A DNA stretch of 63,440 nt from a virus. The notes beneath the pieces are model-generated. The model made no database searches and was not told the origin of the DNA. It saw nothing but the letters and a program-made list of their open reading frames with translations. Below are positions 39,975-47,791 of this stretch, piece by piece (position 1 is the first letter of the stretch; every line of letters starts with the position of its first letter). The position numbers were made by a program, and so were the translations under genes. Location of the stretch: positions 1 through 63,440 of IMG/VR virus record IMGVR_UViG_3300025133_007312; one strand, 5' to 3'.

Positions 39975-40739
39975 TTAAGGACAATGGGGGGTTCCTCGAA
40001 ACTCACATCGTCCACACTTTAATCTATTTTTGGGATGATTATTACTATGGATATTATATACTGCTTTATTTAAAATGTTTAAAGCATTATTAATTTTTTT
40101 TTCACCAGAGGACACACGAAAAATTTCAATACGGTCCTTTTTAGCAGTTCTCTTAAGTAATCCAAAATAGGTTTCAACCAATTTGGGATCAATCTGGTGC
40201 TTCTGAGCGAAAAAATTCTTATAATAGGTTAACTGATAAGTCACTATTTTATCCGATTTCTTTTTCCTATCCCACCCCCAAGAACAAGATTTCCAATCAA
40301 TAATGTGGTATTTTCCATTTGGTGTTTTTAAAACTAAATCGATGAATCCCTTAAAATCATGGTCCACATCTATATTGTTTATTTTTTCCATCAATTTTTC
40401 TTCACATGAAACTAATTCCCACCTTGGGAATGTCTTATCCAAAGATTCAATCACCAATGCTGCCAAATCAATCCCTTGAATCTTCATATCTTCTACCATC
40501 TTTTCCTTAGACGGATCGAGTGTTATTGAATCTAGTTCTTTAGAAAAGGATTCAAGAAAAATCTTTTTATAATTTGATTTTCTATTTTTGGTTAATTCTT
40601 CACATGCAAGATGAAGAGAAGTTCCAAAGGCAGTATATTCATTTCCCTGAAATAATCTAATCTTATCGATGTATGTTAATTTATGATAAAAGGGGCAAAA
40701 ATCCCAATTTTTTAAAGCACTATATGATATATGCGACAT
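39975..40739 (-). CDS. PD-(D/E)XK nuclease with probable Fe-S cluster, 254 aa
   Basis: RecB/Cas4-type nuclease. The N-terminal ISYSALKNWDFCPFYHKLTY is typical of AddB/Cas4-like enzymes. The catalytic core follows: DHDFKGFIDLVLKTPNGKYH, then IIDWKS, with the D in the GFIDLV strand and the D-x-K of DWKS. The C-terminus ends CGRCEFRGTPHC, which together with Cys16 supplies four cysteines for a 4Fe-4S cluster. Role likely in recombination or DNA end processing. Strong ribosome site (GGTGGA) precedes the ATG. Confidence 0.82.
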   Translation of the reverse strand: MSHISYSALKNWDFCPFYHKLTYIDKIRLFQGNEYTAFGTSLHLACEELTKNRKSNYKKIFLESFSKELDSITLDPSKEKMVEDMKIQGIDLAALVIESLDKTFPRWELVSCEEKLMEKINNIDVDHDFKGFIDLVLKTPNGKYHIIDWKSCSWGWDRKKKSDKIVTYQLTYYKNFFAQKHQIDPKLVETYFGLLKRTAKKDRIEIFRVSSGEKKINNALNILNKAVYNIHSNNHPKNRLKCGRCEFRGTPHCP

Positions 40740-40748
40740 TCTCCACCT

Positions 40749-41102
40749 CTACTTTTTGGTGGTCTTTCTTCTTTTTCTTGTCCGCTTTTTGGACACCGTA
40801 AGAGAATTAGCAACACCATTATTTAATGATACCACAGGTAGGTTAGGGATGTCAACCGTCTTTTTTTCTAATTTAATAAATTTAAAACTTCCGTGAGGAG
40901 AAGTAAATTTATTATCAATTCTTGTTATAGAATTAGGATGCAATACATAATCTTCATACCCTCGCTCCTTTAAGTAACTAAGTGCCGCTTCGGATGTGAT
41001 GCCCTCCCTTATGATTGGGGGGTTTCTCCTACCACCATTATAGACAGCGCACGTTATGTTTAAAATTATCTCATCTTTATTTTTTTCTATATTAATTTCC
41101 AT
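40749..41102 (-). CDS. Basic hypothetical protein, 117 aa
   Basis: Unknown family. The N-terminal 80 residues look like a mixed alpha/beta domain and the C-terminal 18 residues are Lys/Arg-rich (KKRTRKRRKTTKK), suggesting nucleic-acid contact. I take the ATG at 41102, preceded by GAGGAA, over one 12 bases upstream. It overlaps the end of the HExxH gene and lies 9 bp from the PD-(D/E)XK nuclease gene. Confidence 0.55.
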   Translation of the reverse strand: MEINIEKNKDEIILNITCAVYNGGRRNPPIIREGITSEAALSYLKERGYEDYVLHPNSITRIDNKFTSPHGSFKFIKLEKKTVDIPNLPVVSLNNGVANSLTVSKKRTRKRRKTTKK

Positions 41103-41796
41103 TAATTTCCTCATTATTTAATTTATTTAAGATTTTTACTATTTTTGAATAAAGAACTGGACTAAGGTCTTTTAAATATTCGTGTTCTTCAGATAAATAT
41201 AATAAAAATCCATTAGCAAAATATTCTCTAACACTAGTAATTGAATATGGCGAAAAAAATAATCCCGCACTAAGCAAAGACAATTTATCATATCCTACCT
41301 CCTGATAAAGAAAGATATCAAACTCTCTTAAATGATCATCAGAAAAAAACAATTCAGGAGTTATTTCATATCCGTCTGCTTTTAAGAGTGAATAAAGTCT
41401 TTGTTTTTTAGATTCATATTCCTGCTCGATGCCGTCGCTGCCATATAAAATTTCTTGGAATCTATCTTCTAATAAATGTGCTATTTCATGAATAATATTT
41501 TCCGCAATTAAAGGTTCCGTTATGACATTAACAATATTGTTGGATGAAATCCAGATCGCACCGTCTTTCAACATTGATTGTATTTTACGTTTATTTAAAT
41601 CATCAAAATCACCTATATAAATTGCGTCTAATCCATTTAAGAAATTTCTATTTATCTTTTCCTTTACAGAATTTAATATATTGTTTGTTTTTATGTGTTT
41701 GGAAAATTTATTAATAACATAGACCGGAACATTATATAACATATATTCGCTTCTATCCTGTATTCTCCTATTAGACTCTTTTATATATGTTATCAT
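41092..41796 (-). CDS. HExxH zinc-metallopeptidase-like protein (lethal-factor-like), 234 aa
   Basis: The zinc motif IIHEIAHLLED lies near residue 110 and is followed about 70 residues later by SVREYFANGFLLYLSE. The same two-part arrangement (HExxH then a Glu in an (Y/F)FAxGF helix) is found in the ATLF-like toxin domain of anthrax lethal factor relatives. No signal peptide is seen, so it would act in the cytoplasm on an unknown protein. It starts with an ATG ten bases after a perfect TATAAATA sequence and has no clear Shine-Dalgarno. Confidence 0.65.
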   Translation of the reverse strand: MITYIKESNRRIQDRSEYMLYNVPVYVINKFSKHIKTNNILNSVKEKINRNFLNGLDAIYIGDFDDLNKRKIQSMLKDGAIWISSNNIVNVITEPLIAENIIHEIAHLLEDRFQEILYGSDGIEQEYESKKQRLYSLLKADGYEITPELFFSDDHLREFDIFLYQEVGYDKLSLLSAGLFFSPYSITSVREYFANGFLLYLSEEHEYLKDLSPVLYSKIVKILNKLNNEEINGN

Positions 41797-41805
41797 AAAT
41801 TTATA

Positions 41806-41813
41806 TATTTATA
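41806..41813 (-). promoter_or_regulatory. Candidate T4-type late promoter TATAAATA
   Basis: On the minus strand the sequence is exactly TATAAATA, the T4 gp55 consensus, ten bases upstream of the ATG of the HExxH gene. The predicted transcript would have almost no leader. The region is very AT-rich, so the match could be chance. Confidence 0.4.
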
Positions 41814-41852
41814 TTAATATCACATTTTCAAAGAAAAATCAAGAAAAAAATA

Positions 41853-43175
41853 TTATAAAACCTTCGCAGAAATTGTAGCAACCTTTGATCTTTCACCTTT
41901 CAAAAATGTAACATGCCCAGAAATATCAAACTCTTTAAGTTTTTCAATAACATACGCTAATCCGTTTGAATTTTCGTTTAGGTTTACATTATCGATCTGT
42001 TCTATATCTCCAGTTAAAATTATTTTGCTACCTTCTCCGACTCTAGTTAAAATAGTTTTAACTTCATGACGTGTTAGATTTTGACATTCATCAATAATAA
42101 TATAGGCATTTTGAATACTTCGACCTCGAATATAGGTTAGTGCCTCTACCTCAATAACCCCTTTTTCCATATAAGACTCCAGCATTAAATCATCGTTTCC
42201 AAATAAAAATCTTAAATTATCTTGAATGGGCGCTAACCAAACTCCCATTTTTTCTTCCATCGTTCCTGGCAAATATCCAATATCTTTGCCCATTGGCATG
42301 ATAGGGCGTGACACTATGAGTCGATTATAAGTTGGTTTCTCACCAATCACCTGCTCTAACCCAGCAGCAACAGCACACAAGGTCTTTCCACTACCTGCTT
42401 TCCCTATGAGGGAAACCACAGGAATATTGCTATTATACAATAAATCCATCGCGAAATTTTGTTCTTTATTTTTAGGGGCGATGCCCCATGATGATCCCGC
42501 CCGGTGTTCTTTGACTTTATGGAGGGGTTCGTGTTCATTAGTAAATTGCGTTAATACTGTTTTCTTCTCATTTGCCGAAGAAACCATCATTACAAATTGA
42601 TTTGGAGAAAACTGAGTTATATCGGAGATATTTTCCATATATATGTTTTCGCCTTCGTAAACTCGATCAATAATTTGATCATCTACTAAGATATCGATAA
42701 ATCCCGTATATAACTCTCCTCCATGCTCTATAATATTTTCAGGAAAGTAATCTTCTGCTATAATCCCAATCGCATCACACTTTATTCGTAAATTGATATC
42801 ATTACTAACTAAAATTACTTTTTTAGTGGGATTTTCAGTTTTTAAAGTAAGTGCAGTAGCAATAATTTGGTGATCGGCAATTGATGGGTCATAACCTACA
42901 GGGAGTTCGTCCAAGTTAGGTGAAACAGAAAAAGCAACACCCTTACCTTTGTCAATTCGGACCCCCTTATGAAGTAAACCCTTCTCTCGAAGACCATCTA
43001 AAATACGAATAATTCGTCGTGCATTTACCCCCACACCATTTGGTCTTTTTTTATGCTTATCTATTTCCTCAAGTACAATTAAAGGTATTGCAATATCATT
43101 ATTTCCATAAGAATAGAAAACTTTAAAGTCAGTTAAATATACACTAGTATCAAGTACATATATTTTTTTCCCCAT
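41853..43175 (-). CDS. phoH: PhoH2-type protein: PIN nuclease domain plus PhoH ATPase, 440 aa
   Basis: Residues 1-150 form a PIN ribonuclease domain with the expected acids at D9 (YVLDTSVY), E37 (VLEEIDK), D101 (ADHQIIATA) and D126 (SNDINL). Residues 235-440 form the PhoH ATPase with P-loop GKAGSGKT (258-265) and Walker B IIIDECQN (358-366). Two-domain PhoH2 proteins unwind and cleave RNA in bacteria; T4-like marine phages mostly carry the shorter PhoH alone. Inferred role: RNA turnover in the infected cell. The gene is read away from the plus-strand protease gene with a 90-bp intergenic region. Confidence 0.88.
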   Translation of the reverse strand: MGKKIYVLDTSVYLTDFKVFYSYGNNDIAIPLIVLEEIDKHKKRPNGVGVNARRIIRILDGLREKGLLHKGVRIDKGKGVAFSVSPNLDELPVGYDPSIADHQIIATALTLKTENPTKKVILVSNDINLRIKCDAIGIIAEDYFPENIIEHGGELYTGFIDILVDDQIIDRVYEGENIYMENISDITQFSPNQFVMMVSSANEKKTVLTQFTNEHEPLHKVKEHRAGSSWGIAPKNKEQNFAMDLLYNSNIPVVSLIGKAGSGKTLCAVAAGLEQVIGEKPTYNRLIVSRPIMPMGKDIGYLPGTMEEKMGVWLAPIQDNLRFLFGNDDLMLESYMEKGVIEVEALTYIRGRSIQNAYIIIDECQNLTRHEVKTILTRVGEGSKIILTGDIEQIDNVNLNENSNGLAYVIEKLKEFDISGHVTFLKGERSKVATISAKVL

Positions 43176-43265
43176 ATAACCCTCTTAATCCAACCTTTCC
43201 TATTACTAAATAGCACGGACTTTTAATATTTTACATCGTAGTTAGATATAGGAAATATCCCCCCT

Positions 43266-44126
43266 ATGTTAAAAGATGCGGTTGCAAGAATAATATTAAT
43301 GATAGTGATAATAGTAGTGTTTACTGCTTGTTCCTCGTGTGTCACCAATTCTTATTTATTTGGCGAAGGTAATCTTTTCAGGTCTAAACGACGCTCATTT
43401 ATAAAAATAAATACGCACAAGAATTTATTGATAGTAAAAACATCTTCCATAAATCGCGGGCATGTGGAAGAAGATTATATGATAAATTTTTCATCAGTCG
43501 CATCGGGGGTTATTCTTAATCATTATCGTGAAATAAGTTTAGTGGCGACATCAGCGCACGTATGCACAATGAAATATGGCAACCAACTAAATTATTTCAT
43601 CCCTGATTATTCTCCCAACAATAAAAATTGGCACGTCTTAGAAAAAAATGTTTTTAGGTTATCAGACATAAATGGCAAAAGATATACGGCGGCAATATTA
43701 AAAATAGATCTATCATCAGATTTATGTATTCTCCTAACTAAATCTATACCACATCCACACATTCAAATTTCAACTATGGACCCCCTTATAGGCGAAAAAT
43801 ATTATAATATTGCAGCGCCCCATGGAATATGGGAAAAGAAACTTGTGCCTATGTTTGAGGGGCGATTTATAGGTAAGACAAAATCAAAATTTACCGGAAG
43901 CGATTCTTATATGTTTAGTATCCCCGCAGCAGGAGGTTCTTCAGGGAGTCCCATAATAAATTGGTATGGAGACTTAGTGGGGTTACTCCACTCTGCCTAT
44001 AGCGATTTTCACCACATATCACTTACAGCGACTAATCAACAATTGCAAGTTTTATTATCCGGGTCATTAATGAAGTTGAGAAAGCAGTATGATGCATACA
44101 AAATTATTTTATCCATTAATAATTAG
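43266..44126 (+). CDS. Trypsin-like serine protease, probable lipoprotein, 286 aa
   Basis: Residues 1-22 form a signal peptide ending in a lipobox-like FTAC, so the mature protein would be lipid-anchored by Cys22. The catalytic triad of an S1-type protease is visible: His98 in TSAHVC, Asp152 in SSDLCIL and Ser226 in GGSSGSPI. Length fits one protease domain. It would sit in the periplasm or outer membrane and cut surface or envelope proteins. It is the first gene of a two-gene plus-strand island; candidate promoter element ACTAAATA at 43205-43212 lies upstream. A role in receptor removal or protein quality control is inference. Confidence 0.8.
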   Translation: MLKDAVARIILMIVIIVVFTACSSCVTNSYLFGEGNLFRSKRRSFIKINTHKNLLIVKTSSINRGHVEEDYMINFSSVASGVILNHYREISLVATSAHVCTMKYGNQLNYFIPDYSPNNKNWHVLEKNVFRLSDINGKRYTAAILKIDLSSDLCILLTKSIPHPHIQISTMDPLIGEKYYNIAAPHGIWEKKLVPMFEGRFIGKTKSKFTGSDSYMFSIPAAGGSSGSPIINWYGDLVGLLHSAYSDFHHISLTATNQQLQVLLSGSLMKLRKQYDAYKIILSINN

Positions 44127-44131
44127 CACTA

Positions 44132-44722
44132 ATGAGTCGTAAATTATTTTTCAAGTTTAAATATCTAAAACTAGAACTAGATGAGACAAAAGAAGCAACA
44201 GATGAATATAACACCCAGTTCATGAACGACTTTCAAGAAGAAATTGAGTTTCTAAACTCAATTAACACCCCAAATATCCCAAAAAATGAACCTAATTTAA
44301 CAAAAGAGGGCACTATATCATCCTCTAAAGATACCTCCGCTTATCCTCAAGAATTCAAAGAATTTTACAAAGAACTTATTAAAAGTTTCCACCCAGATTT
44401 AAAACCAGACTCAGAAAAGGAAAAATACGAAGAACTGATAAAAGGGGTAACTAGGGCGTATGAAGAACAAGAGTGGATCGAATTAATCAATATTGCAGAA
44501 CTGCACAATTTGCCCATCCCAAATTTTCCAGAGTCGTATCAGGACGAATTTGAAAAAAATTTAACCAAAATAGAAAATAATATATTTGAGATGAAAAATA
44601 AACTTTGTTGGGTATGGATGTCCAAACTAAAACCAAATAACCGTTCAAAAGAAGATGTTTATCGATTAATGAACATTGATATTGAGAAATTTAATGAATG
44701 GAAAAAAAATAAAAATCAGTAA
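44132..44722 (+). CDS. J-domain (DnaJ-like) protein, 196 aa
   Basis: The HPD signature of J domains occurs at residues 87-89 within LIKSFHPDLKPDSEKEKYEE, followed by the expected long helix. It is in the middle of the chain, preceded by a charged region of about 70 residues, with a C-terminal helical segment unlike host DnaJ (no Gly/Phe or zinc regions). J-domain proteins recruit and activate Hsp70 (DnaK). A phage copy may redirect the host chaperone to virion assembly or replication. It starts five bases after the protease stop and is thus coexpressed. Confidence 0.75.
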   Translation: MSRKLFFKFKYLKLELDETKEATDEYNTQFMNDFQEEIEFLNSINTPNIPKNEPNLTKEGTISSSKDTSAYPQEFKEFYKELIKSFHPDLKPDSEKEKYEELIKGVTRAYEEQEWIELINIAELHNLPIPNFPESYQDEFEKNLTKIENNIFEMKNKLCWVWMSKLKPNNRSKEDVYRLMNIDIEKFNEWKKNKNQ

Positions 44723-44925
44723 ACTACATGAATATCAATATCATGACTTGAGGTGCCCTCTAGGTCTATCTGTTTGGAGCGACCATTAAGGTCTTTAACA
44801 ATTATGACACCTTCATCATTATGAGGATCAATTAAGAAACTAGTTATGGTGGATGGTCCTTCACACGAGGTTTCTTTACTCTCGCGATCTGTATATAATA
44901 AAAATATTTTATCACCAATATTCAT
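44716..44925 (-). CDS. Small hypothetical protein, 69 aa
   Basis: Unknown family; a probable small beta-barrel with segments DKIFLLYTD, GVIIVKDLNG and IDIHVVY. Its stop overlaps the end of the plus-strand J-domain gene by 7 bases, a convergent junction without a terminator. It lies downstream of the tmRNA gene in the same orientation. Ribosome site is weak. Confidence 0.5.
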   Translation of the reverse strand: MNIGDKIFLLYTDRESKETSCEGPSTITSFLIDPHNDEGVIIVKDLNGRSKQIDLEGTSSHDIDIHVVY

Positions 44926-44977
44926 AATGCTACTCTATCATAAGTAGACCCGAAAGGCAAGGAGGGAATAAAAATAA

Positions 44978-45226
44978 TGGAGGTGGCGGGAATCGAACCC
45001 GCGTCCTCAATGTTTTAATAGTTTGTGATACACAAGGTTAAAAGATTGGTATAATAAAACACGGTTTTGGGTAACAAGGAAACCGTAAACCCCGCTTTGA
45101 TTGCTTACGCCGCCAAAGTTAGTGCAACATTATCGTTAGCAGTTATTTGTTTTAAGCCTTTTAGTGTTTGCTTATACACCCTTGCACAAATCTACCTCGA
45201 CACCCAGTCGAATCCAGTTCACCCCC
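44978..45226 (-). ncRNA. ssrA: One-piece tmRNA
   Basis: On the minus strand, the 5-prime end is GGGGGTGAACTGGATTCGAC and the 3-prime end is GCGGGTTCGATTCCCGC then CACCTCCA. The ends pair as a 7-bp acceptor stem (GGGGGUG with CACCUCC) and the T arm is perfect. A tag frame follows a TAACT element corresponding to the conserved UAGUC region. Gene length is 249 nt, shorter than E. coli (363 nt); CCA is not encoded. It rescues ribosomes stalled on cut or broken mRNAs. No smpB gene is seen, so host SmpB is assumed. Confidence 0.92.
45105..45140 (-). other. tmRNA tag-coding frame, resume codon GCT
   Basis: The reading frame runs from GCT at 45138-45140 to TAA at 45105-45107 and encodes the 11-residue tag ANDNVALTLAA. 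The E. coli tag is ANDENYALAA. The Ala-Ala end is the ClpXP degron, so tagged proteins should be destroyed by host proteases. The insertion-like LT before LAA is the main departure. Confidence 0.85.
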
Positions 45227-45239
45227 GTAGTGTATAAGT

Positions 45240-45268
45240 ATTGTAGCAGTTATTTTTTGGAATGTAAA
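45240..45268 (-). promoter_or_regulatory. Sigma70-type promoter of the tmRNA gene
   Basis: Minus-strand reading gives TTTACA, exactly 17 bases, then TACAAT: one mismatch to each consensus hexamer with the ideal spacing. The -10 box ends 13 bases before the tmRNA 5-prime G, leaving a short leader for RNase P to remove. This suggests transcription by unmodified host polymerase, that is, early or throughout infection. Confidence 0.75.
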
Positions 45269-45277
45269 GAAATTAAT

Positions 45278-45613
45278 TTAAGGACGAAGTCCTGATTCTA
45301 CCGCTGCACTGACTAAATCTTTAATGCCCAATTCACGAAGGTCATTATCATCATAATTAGACAGCATTTGCTGTATTCCTGCACCCAAAGCGGGCATCAT
45401 TCGAGGGTATCCTCTGGCAATTTCCATGGCGCGTTTTATATAACCTTCAAATTTTTCAGTATCTCTGTTCTTCGCTGCCCGTTGCATGTCTTGGATGAGA
45501 AATTTCGTTTTATCGCTTTCACGCGATACACCTGAAGTATCATATGGACCTTCAATTAATTTTTCTACTTCTTCCTTGATAATTTTCTGAAGTTTTTCTT
45601 TTGTTAGTTTCAT
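45278..45613 (-). CDS. Hypothetical protein with N-terminal LxxIIKEE motif, 111 aa
   Basis: The N-terminus (MKLTKEKLQKIIKEEVEKLI) is a short amphipathic helix of the kind that recurs in proteins encoded nearby, ending in a Glu-rich run. The remaining 90 residues are helical and charged, with no recognised domain. The ATG at 45613 has a clear ribosome site (AGGAG, seven bases). The end of the gene is 51 bp upstream of the tmRNA gene. Confidence 0.6.
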   Translation of the reverse strand: MKLTKEKLQKIIKEEVEKLIEGPYDTSGVSRESDKTKFLIQDMQRAAKNRDTEKFEGYIKRAMEIARGYPRMMPALGAGIQQMLSNYDDNDLRELGIKDLVSAAVESGLRP

Positions 45614-45696
45614 ATAGATCTCCTATTGGGTATAATAAATAGTTACTTATAAACCGAGAAGAACACCTGCCCAACAATTATATACAGCAAGATTGT

Positions 45697-45704
45697 TATT
45701 TATT
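45697..45704 (-). promoter_or_regulatory. Candidate late promoter AATAAATA
   Basis: AATAAATA on the minus strand, 84 bases upstream of the 111-aa gene, fits NATAAATA, the relaxed late consensus of T4-like phages. It lies in the 195-bp gap 45614-45809, the longest gene-free stretch in the window, which also holds a perfect 8-bp inverted repeat (TTGTTATT/AATAACAA) at 45694-45716 and nothing else I can identify. Confidence 0.3.
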
Positions 45705-45809
45705 TCCAATAACAACGGTAGGTCTAATAAAAAAAAATCATTAATGTGACCACACAATGATCAAGTAGGTTATAATTAAAATTTATCTTGCTGATTGAGA
45801 TTATAACAA

Positions 45810-46199
45810 TTAAGTGATGGCGTCGTCAATCTTTTTTTCATAATATTGCTCAGTTTTATATTTCTTAACCAACTCTATGAGAGTTTTTTCTTGAATGCCT
45901 AAGAATCGTGCTGCTTCGCGTTTTGACTGGGTGGCAGAAAGTGCGTATTTTAAGACGGCATCGGAAATGATATATTTAAGTGATTGCCACACGGGAAAAC
46001 CATAAAATTTTCCCTTTAATAAATCGCGAGTGGCGATTTCTAATTTTAAAGAAACTACTTCCTCCAAAGAAAGATTAGATAAATAAACCTCTAATTCTTC
46101 GTTAGATTTCCCTTGTTCTCTTAATTTTTTGGATAATGAATAACTTTTATTTTTACCGCTATTCGTCTTCTTGGTCATTTGATATACCGAGTATACCAT
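45810..46199 (-). CDS. Fis-like helix-turn-helix protein, 129 aa
   Basis: The C-terminal 40 residues (VLKYALSATQSKREAARFLG, then IQEKTLIELVKKY) match the helix-turn-helix of the Fis family: the AAxxLGIxxxTL core is typical. The N-terminal 80 residues are charged. It probably binds DNA as a regulator or architectural protein. Two starts are possible: ATG 46199 or ATG 46178; neither has a strong ribosome site. It overlaps the 91-aa gene upstream by 41 or 20 bases. Confidence 0.65.
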   Translation of the reverse strand: MVYSVYQMTKKTNSGKNKSYSLSKKLREQGKSNEELEVYLSNLSLEEVVSLKLEIATRDLLKGKFYGFPVWQSLKYIISDAVLKYALSATQSKREAARFLGIQEKTLIELVKKYKTEQYYEKKIDDAIT

Positions 46200-46434
46200 A
46201 TCCCGCTATATCTTTAAACGGTGATTCTCCAAATGCTTCTTTCTGACTTGCAATTCTAAATAACTTATCAACAATACGTGTTATTGCTAACATATCTTTA
46301 TATTGAGTGGGTTCTACGCCATTGGGATATAAAACTTTTAAAATTTGCTCGGATTTCTCAAATGAACTACCATATGCCTTATTCTTTAAGTCAACAAGTT
46401 TACCAACTTCAGTACCAATCTTTTCAAATTTCAT
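46159..46434 (-). CDS. Conserved phage protein, 91 aa
   Basis: The sequence MKFEKIGTEVGKLVDLKNKA, then YGSSFEKSEQILKVLYPNGV, belongs to a common small phage protein without assigned function. I use the ATG at 46434 because an AGAGG ribosome site lies just upstream; a longer frame begins inside the 292-aa gene and is less likely. Conserved His-free, Lys/Glu-rich helical fold. It follows the 292-aa gene after 10 bp. Confidence 0.7.
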   Translation of the reverse strand: MKFEKIGTEVGKLVDLKNKAYGSSFEKSEQILKVLYPNGVEPTQYKDMLAITRIVDKLFRIASQKEAFGESPFKDIAGYGILGISNDQEDE

Positions 46435-46444
46435 TAACACCTCT

Positions 46445-47323
46445 TTATAGGTCAAAGTCAAATTCTTCTTCGCCAGTTCCCGTTCCAAGATCTTCTTCGC
46501 CGCCAGTCTCAAGGGACTGATCTTCTTTTTCTTTTTCATACGCATCCGTAGTGGGTTCAGTGATTTGGGTACTCAACTCTGCCTCATATTTATCAAAATA
46601 CATTTTTATATTGGTGATTAAATAATCACGAAATGTTTTTCGATCTGTATCATCGCTTAAAATTGCATAAGAGTCAATAATATTCTTTTCAATATTGTCA
46701 TAGGTTTTCGCTGCCATGTTCCGCCCGGTTTCTTCTTGACCCTCAATTCCAAATTTAGATTCTTCTTCTTCGGGGATTTCACCATCGTCATCGATGTCTA
46801 TAAACATGTCATCGGGATCTATTTCTGTTGGTGCATCTTCTTCGTCTTCAACTTTTACCTCAACTTCTTCAAGGGGGACCTCAAGTTCACTTTCGGTGCC
46901 TGCATGGAGATTAACATCTTCTGCTGCTAATAATTTTGATACTGCATCTAAAAGATTTGCTCTAAAAGAGTCCCTTTGTTCCGTGGAGGTTGTGAGGGTT
47001 TTAAAATCAACTTCGACACCAGGCAAAATTTGCTTAAGTAATTCTTCAAGTAGATTAATGGCAGTTGACGAATGTGGGGCATTTTCAACTTCTTTTTTTG
47101 CCTCAATAATTAATTTTCTCACAATATCACGTAACTCTAAACTCTCGTTAACTGGTTTTGTTTTGTGGATTACATTACGACACAGTTCACGAATAATTGT
47201 ACGCAATTCGCGCTCATCAGATTGTCCTTCGACATCGCCTTTTGAATGAGGAGTTCCGGCACCTGACATAGACGAAATTTCATTTTGAATCATATCCATT
47301 AAAAAATTTTTAGAATTATTCAT
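46445..47323 (-). CDS. Acidic protein with two LRxIIR-type motifs, 292 aa
   Basis: Not a recognised family. Two short helical motifs lie near the N-terminus: ELRTIIRELCRNVI (39-52) and ELRDIVRKLIIEAKKE (63-78). The middle third is dominated by Glu/Asp and the C-terminus ends in an acidic run (EEEFDFDL). Such composition fits a scaffold or internal protein of the phage head, but this is speculative. Its start overlaps the coiled-coil gene upstream by 8 bases. Confidence 0.6.
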   Translation of the reverse strand: MNNSKNFLMDMIQNEISSMSGAGTPHSKGDVEGQSDERELRTIIRELCRNVIHKTKPVNESLELRDIVRKLIIEAKKEVENAPHSSTAINLLEELLKQILPGVEVDFKTLTTSTEQRDSFRANLLDAVSKLLAAEDVNLHAGTESELEVPLEEVEVKVEDEEDAPTEIDPDDMFIDIDDDGEIPEEEESKFGIEGQEETGRNMAAKTYDNIEKNIIDSYAILSDDTDRKTFRDYLITNIKMYFDKYEAELSTQITEPTTDAYEKEKEDQSLETGGEEDLGTGTGEEEFDFDL

Positions 47324-47570
47324 TTTTATTTTCCTGCAAAAAATTAACTTCTTCTTCTAATTTTTTGATCTGTTCATCCATACGTCGAGTCACCCGCCGC
47401 AATTCATTTACTTGGTGTTTCATTAATTCCACCCGCCTTTGATCAGTTCTTGTGTTGGGGCGCAAAGAAGACAAATTTTCTTGAAGGGATTGTATCCAAA
47501 CTTGAAAAGGAGGAGCAACCCCCTCATTAAGAATGAAATTTTTTGTTATTTCGTTTAATGAATTTTTCAT
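47316..47570 (-). CDS. Coiled-coil protein, 84 aa
   Basis: Residues 45-80 show heptads (RRMDEQIKKLEEEVNFLQEN), a clear coiled coil. The first 40 residues have a short motif FQVWIQSLQENLSSL. No family recognised. It sits between the 62-aa gene and the acidic protein gene and overlaps the latter; likely a partner in the same assembly. Confidence 0.55.
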   Translation of the reverse strand: MKNSLNEITKNFILNEGVAPPFQVWIQSLQENLSSLRPNTRTDQRRVELMKHQVNELRRVTRRMDEQIKKLEEEVNFLQENKNE

Positions 47571-47590
47571 ATTAAATTACAAAAACTATA

Positions 47591-47779
47591 TTATTCTTTA
47601 TTGACTCTAGGTATGGATTTAGAACGTGTTTTTATTTGTTTTCTAGTTTTAATTTCGGGTATACTTTTGGGTATACTAACTTGGACCACCTCTAAAGACT
47701 CGGGCACACTTATCCTATTTGGACGGGATTCTAAACCTGGTAAGAGTCCGAGTTTTCTCAATTTTCTTTTTAATGCCAC
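47591..47779 (-). CDS. Small basic protein, 62 aa
   Basis: Very basic, with a GLLPGL turn and repeated Ile-Pro-Lys/Glu segments. GTG start at 47779 with a GGAG site about nine bases upstream supports translation. No homology recognised; small basic peptides of this kind may be head-internal or nucleic-acid-binding. Short length keeps confidence low. Confidence 0.45.
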   Translation of the reverse strand: MALKRKLRKLGLLPGLESRPNRISVPESLEVVQVSIPKSIPEIKTRKQIKTRSKSIPRVNKE

Positions 47780-47791
47780 CTTATTGTACTC

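Noticed and set aside
44978-45226. Reading the tmRNA as a two-piece, permuted form
   Set aside because: The 5-prime half consensus precedes the tag frame and the 3-prime half follows it on one continuous strand, with paired ends; no permutation is needed.
45284-45296. Small hairpin AGGAC/GTCCT at the end of the 111-aa gene
   Set aside because: Stem is only five pairs and is followed by mixed bases, not a T run; not a convincing terminator.
45694-45716. Perfect 8-bp inverted repeat in the longest gap
   Set aside because: AT-rich stem without a following T tract, so I do not call it a terminator; it could be an operator, but nothing else supports that.
46794-47249. 151-codon plus-strand frame
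   Set aside because: Antisense to the acidic 292-aa gene; its Ser-rich sequence is the mirror of Glu/Asp codons, so it is a shadow.
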